From a virus: a DNA stretch of 23,723 nt. Below are positions 21,912 to 23,723 of this stretch, piece by piece. Position 1 is the stretch's first letter. Each line of letters opens with the position of its first letter. The notes beneath the pieces are model-generated. The model did no database searches, was not told the DNA's origin, and worked only from the letters and a program-made list of their open reading frames with translations. The stretch covers positions 1 to 23,723 of IMG/VR virus record IMGVR_UViG_3300044825_000668; one strand, given 5' to 3'. A program made the position numbers and the translations under genes.

Positions 21912-22205
21912 ATGAATCCAAGTGATTTCATAGAAATGACAGGTCGCAATAAAGAAGAGATTGATGCTCTGTTCAAGAAAGCCAACGAACTCAGAGAGGT
22001 GCTAGGCACTTACTTTGAGAAAGAGGAACTTGAGGTAGGCATAGTTGCATCTGTTCTCATGTCCATGTTAGTCGACATAATGATTCAAAACGAAACACCG
22101 CCACATCATGCAATTCTGATGTTTGGCACATTGGTTGCGTCTAAGTATGCAGACGAGGAAGAAGACGAAGCCGACAACGAAGGAGAAAACAAATGGCAAA
22201 ACTAA
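21912..22205 (+). CDS. Small acidic protein between MoxR and VWA genes
   Basis: 97 aa. N-terminal helices (SDFIEMTGRNKEEIDALFKK, NELREVLGTYFEKEELEVGI), a hydrophobic helical segment (ASVLMSMLVDIMIQ) and an acidic tail (YADEEEDEADNEGENKWQ). Starts 10 nt after the ATPase stop with AAGGAG, and overlaps the VWA start by 13 nt, so the three are one unit. A linker, inhibitor or adaptor for the pair is plausible; no family recognised. Confidence 0.75.
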   Translation: MNPSDFIEMTGRNKEEIDALFKKANELREVLGTYFEKEELEVGIVASVLMSMLVDIMIQNETPPHHAILMFGTLVASKYADEEEDEADNEGENKWQN

Positions 22206-23452
22206 CTGCTGAACAACGCATCGAGAGATGCCATGTGCAGATGATGAAGCATAGGAACTTTGCTTTGTTCTCAGGCTTGTTCATGATCGGTAAGGTAAGC
22301 GTGGTTGATGAATCACTACCCTATACTGCTCAGACCAACGGGCTTGATGTGAACTACGGCAGAGAGTTCGTGGATAGTTTGAATGACAAGCAGTTGTCGT
22401 TCCTTATCCTACATGAGAATATGCACAAGGCTTATCGGCATCTGATCGTGTGGGAAAAACTATACAAGCAGAACCCTGTGCTTGCGAACATGGCTTGCGA
22501 CTATGTGATTAACTTGCAGATTTACGACTACGATCCTCATCAGGAAGTCACCGAGTTTCCCACAACGCCTGACGGCAAGAATCTTGGTTGCATGGATGAA
22601 GCGTATCGTGGCATGGATGCACATCAAGTCTTTCTAAAACTTGTGCAGAAGTATGGCAAAGATGCAGGCAAACCCAAGGTCATTGTGATTGGTGATGATG
22701 GTAAGGGTCAAGTCGAAATTGTAGAGACTACTGACTTACCTGAAGGACTAGACGATCACGATTGGGAAGGTGCTGAGTCTATGTCAGACCAAGAGAAGGA
22801 GAGCCAAGCCAAAGAAATCGAGTCTGCTTTGCGGCAAGGTTCTATTCTTGTGGGCAAGATGGGTGGTGATGTTAGTCGCAACATTAGTGAAATGCTTGTG
22901 CCTAAGATAAATTGGAAAGATGCTCTGCGTGAGTTTGTGAAGTCAGTCACGCAAGGCAAAGACCAAACCACTTGGCGTAGATTGCACAAGAGATACATAG
23001 CCTCGGACATTATCATGCCGAGTAGTTATGACGAGAAGGTCGGTGGCATCATCATTGGCATCGACACATCGGGATCAATCGGAAGTGCTGAACTTACGCA
23101 GTTCTTGTCAGAGGTGAAGTCCATCTGTGATGAGGTATGCCCTGAGTTCATTGATGTGTTGTATTGGGATACCCATGTGGCATCGAGAGAAACATACCAA
23201 GGTAGTGAGTTATCTAACTTGGTTGAATCTACGAAGCCTGCGGGTGGCGGTGGGACTGAGCCTGCCTGTGTGCCCAAGTATATGAAGAAGAATCATATGA
23301 AAGCCGAGTGCTTGCTCATGCTAACCGATGGATTCATTCCTAATCAAGAACCAAGTAATTGGGAAGTTGGAATGCCTATCTTGTGGTGCGTGAAAGGCAA
23401 TAACCATTTTAACGAAACCAAAGTTGTAGGAAAGGTGGTGCATGTTGAGTAA
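22193..23452 (+). CDS. VWA-like protein with N-terminal putative metallopeptidase domain (DUF2201-type)
   Basis: 419 aa. The N-terminal domain has HENMH (H74, E75, H78), an HExxH zinc motif, with D103 in ACDYVINL as a possible third ligand. The C-terminal VWA-like domain has an intact metal-ion adhesion site: DTSGS (D291, S293, S295), T355 in GGGGTEP and D379 in LTDG. An acidic linker (about 180-215) separates them. Proteins of this layout pair with MoxR ATPases in bacteria and phages. Metal-dependent binding to a target delivered to the ATPase is the expected role; peptidase activity has not been shown to my knowledge. Confidence 0.85.
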   Translation: MAKLTAEQRIERCHVQMMKHRNFALFSGLFMIGKVSVVDESLPYTAQTNGLDVNYGREFVDSLNDKQLSFLILHENMHKAYRHLIVWEKLYKQNPVLANMACDYVINLQIYDYDPHQEVTEFPTTPDGKNLGCMDEAYRGMDAHQVFLKLVQKYGKDAGKPKVIVIGDDGKGQVEIVETTDLPEGLDDHDWEGAESMSDQEKESQAKEIESALRQGSILVGKMGGDVSRNISEMLVPKINWKDALREFVKSVTQGKDQTTWRRLHKRYIASDIIMPSSYDEKVGGIIIGIDTSGSIGSAELTQFLSEVKSICDEVCPEFIDVLYWDTHVASRETYQGSELSNLVESTKPAGGGGTEPACVPKYMKKNHMKAECLLMLTDGFIPNQEPSNWEVGMPILWCVKGNNHFNETKVVGKVVHVE

Positions 23453-23606
23453 TCAGAAACGGGTGAATGTCTCGATTAACCCTGAGACCATGGAGTTGCT
23501 TACTATTGAGAGAAGTAAGTTGGCGGAGATCCTAGGCTTTACTCCGTCGTATTCTCAAGTAATACAACACATTATTAAATCTGCACAAACCAAGACCCAA
23601 TCTTGA
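23442..23606 (+). CDS. 54-aa ribbon-helix-helix-like DNA-binding protein
   Basis: ATG 23442 overlaps the end of the VWA gene by 11 nt, with GGAAAGGTGG upstream. The protein starts MLSNQKRVNVSINPETMELL, then TIERSKLAEILGFTPSYSQV and IQHIIKSA. A short strand (RVNVSI), then a helix and a second helix after GFTPSYSQ fit the Arc/CopG ribbon-helix-helix fold, which binds palindromic operators as a dimer of dimers. Its last codons overlap palindrome copy 5. It is a candidate regulator of the palindrome family; binding is inference. Confidence 0.65.
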   Translation: MLSNQKRVNVSINPETMELLTIERSKLAEILGFTPSYSQVIQHIIKSAQTKTQS

Positions 23607-23613
23607 AATGTGC
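23583..23613 (+). promoter_or_regulatory. 31-bp interrupted palindrome, copy 5
   Basis: Arms GCACAAACCAAGA and TCTTGAAATGTGC around centre CCCAA. It overlaps the last 24 nt of the ribbon-helix-helix-like gene and ends 19 nt before the ATG at 23633. Overlap with coding sequence shows the element is constrained by both uses. Confidence 0.75.
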
Positions 23614-23632
23614 ACTAATCAAGGAGAATCAA

Positions 23633-23723
23633 ATGAATAACTCAATTAGTATTGGATCATCAGCAATGCTTGTCGAACTCAGTATCCGTAGTTGGACTGG
23701 TCGCAAGTTGGACAAGAGTGTGT
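23633..23723 (+). CDS. Partial phage protein (runs off the right edge)
   Basis: ATG 23633 with AAGGAG upstream; 30 codons are visible with no stop: MNNSISIGSSAMLVELSIRS then WTGRKLDKSV. The wording (SSAML VEL...WTGRKLDK) recalls a hypothetical protein of several environmental phages, as I remember it. Too short to say more. Preceded by palindrome copy 5, so it begins another sub-cluster. Confidence 0.6.
   Translation, partial: MNNSISIGSSAMLVELSIRSWTGRKLDKSV

Overview
The window is a contiguous piece of a tailed double-stranded DNA phage (Caudoviricetes). Terminase, portal, scaffold, capsid and holin genes are all recognisable, genes are tightly packed with many ATGA-type stop/start overlaps, there is no bacterial housekeeping gene, and no tRNA or rRNA is seen. 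Gene content (a GroES-like protein in the capsid operon, lysine/glycine-rich virion-region proteins, a MoxR-VWA pair) resembles phages known mainly from freshwater and environmental metagenomes. The host cannot be read from the sequence; an aquatic Gram-negative bacterium is a guess.

Layout. The minus strand from 15256 to 6901 is the packaging and head operon: a candidate small terminase, large terminase, long portal protein, small coiled-coil protein, GroES-like co-chaperonin, scaffold-like protein, a virion-associated protein, a head or decoration protein and the major capsid protein. It ends at a strong minus-strand terminator (6850-6875). A short plus-strand cassette (5678-6851: two-helix membrane protein, HExxH metallopeptidase-like protein, HNH endonuclease) interrupts the late module. 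The minus strand then resumes (5518 to 1) with three small beta-type virion proteins, two of them tandem duplicates, followed by a dense cluster of short basic Lys/Gly-rich proteins, a holin, a frameshifted structural gene and a zinc-ribbon protein. The genes for tail, tail fibre and endolysin are presumably beyond position 1.

A 660-bp divergent gap (15257-15915) separates this from the plus-strand early or accessory arm. That arm has two small leading genes, tandem terminators (16936-16987), and a non-coding region holding a 21-bp palindrome and about 13 copies of ATTGTTCT/AGAACAAT-like repeats (17125-17456). These lead into a near-consensus sigma70 promoter (17516-17544). Downstream lie a run of overlapping small genes (zinc ribbon, coiled coils, two membrane peptides), a basic HTH-like protein, a 331-aa unknown, and a MoxR-type AAA+ ATPase / small acidic protein / VWA-metallopeptidase set. 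A 54-aa ribbon-helix-helix-like protein follows, and a gene runs off the right edge.

The most striking new signal is a 31-bp interrupted palindrome (13-nt arms, 5-nt centre; GCACAWWYCAAG-N7-CTTGRWWTGTGC) found five times, all in the plus-strand arm. Each copy sits in the leader just upstream of the first gene of a sub-cluster (16137, 17591, 19203, 20736, 23583). It looks like a phage-encoded regulon signal, either a DNA operator or an mRNA leader hairpin. The ribbon-helix-helix-like protein at 23442-23606 is a candidate, unproven, binding partner.
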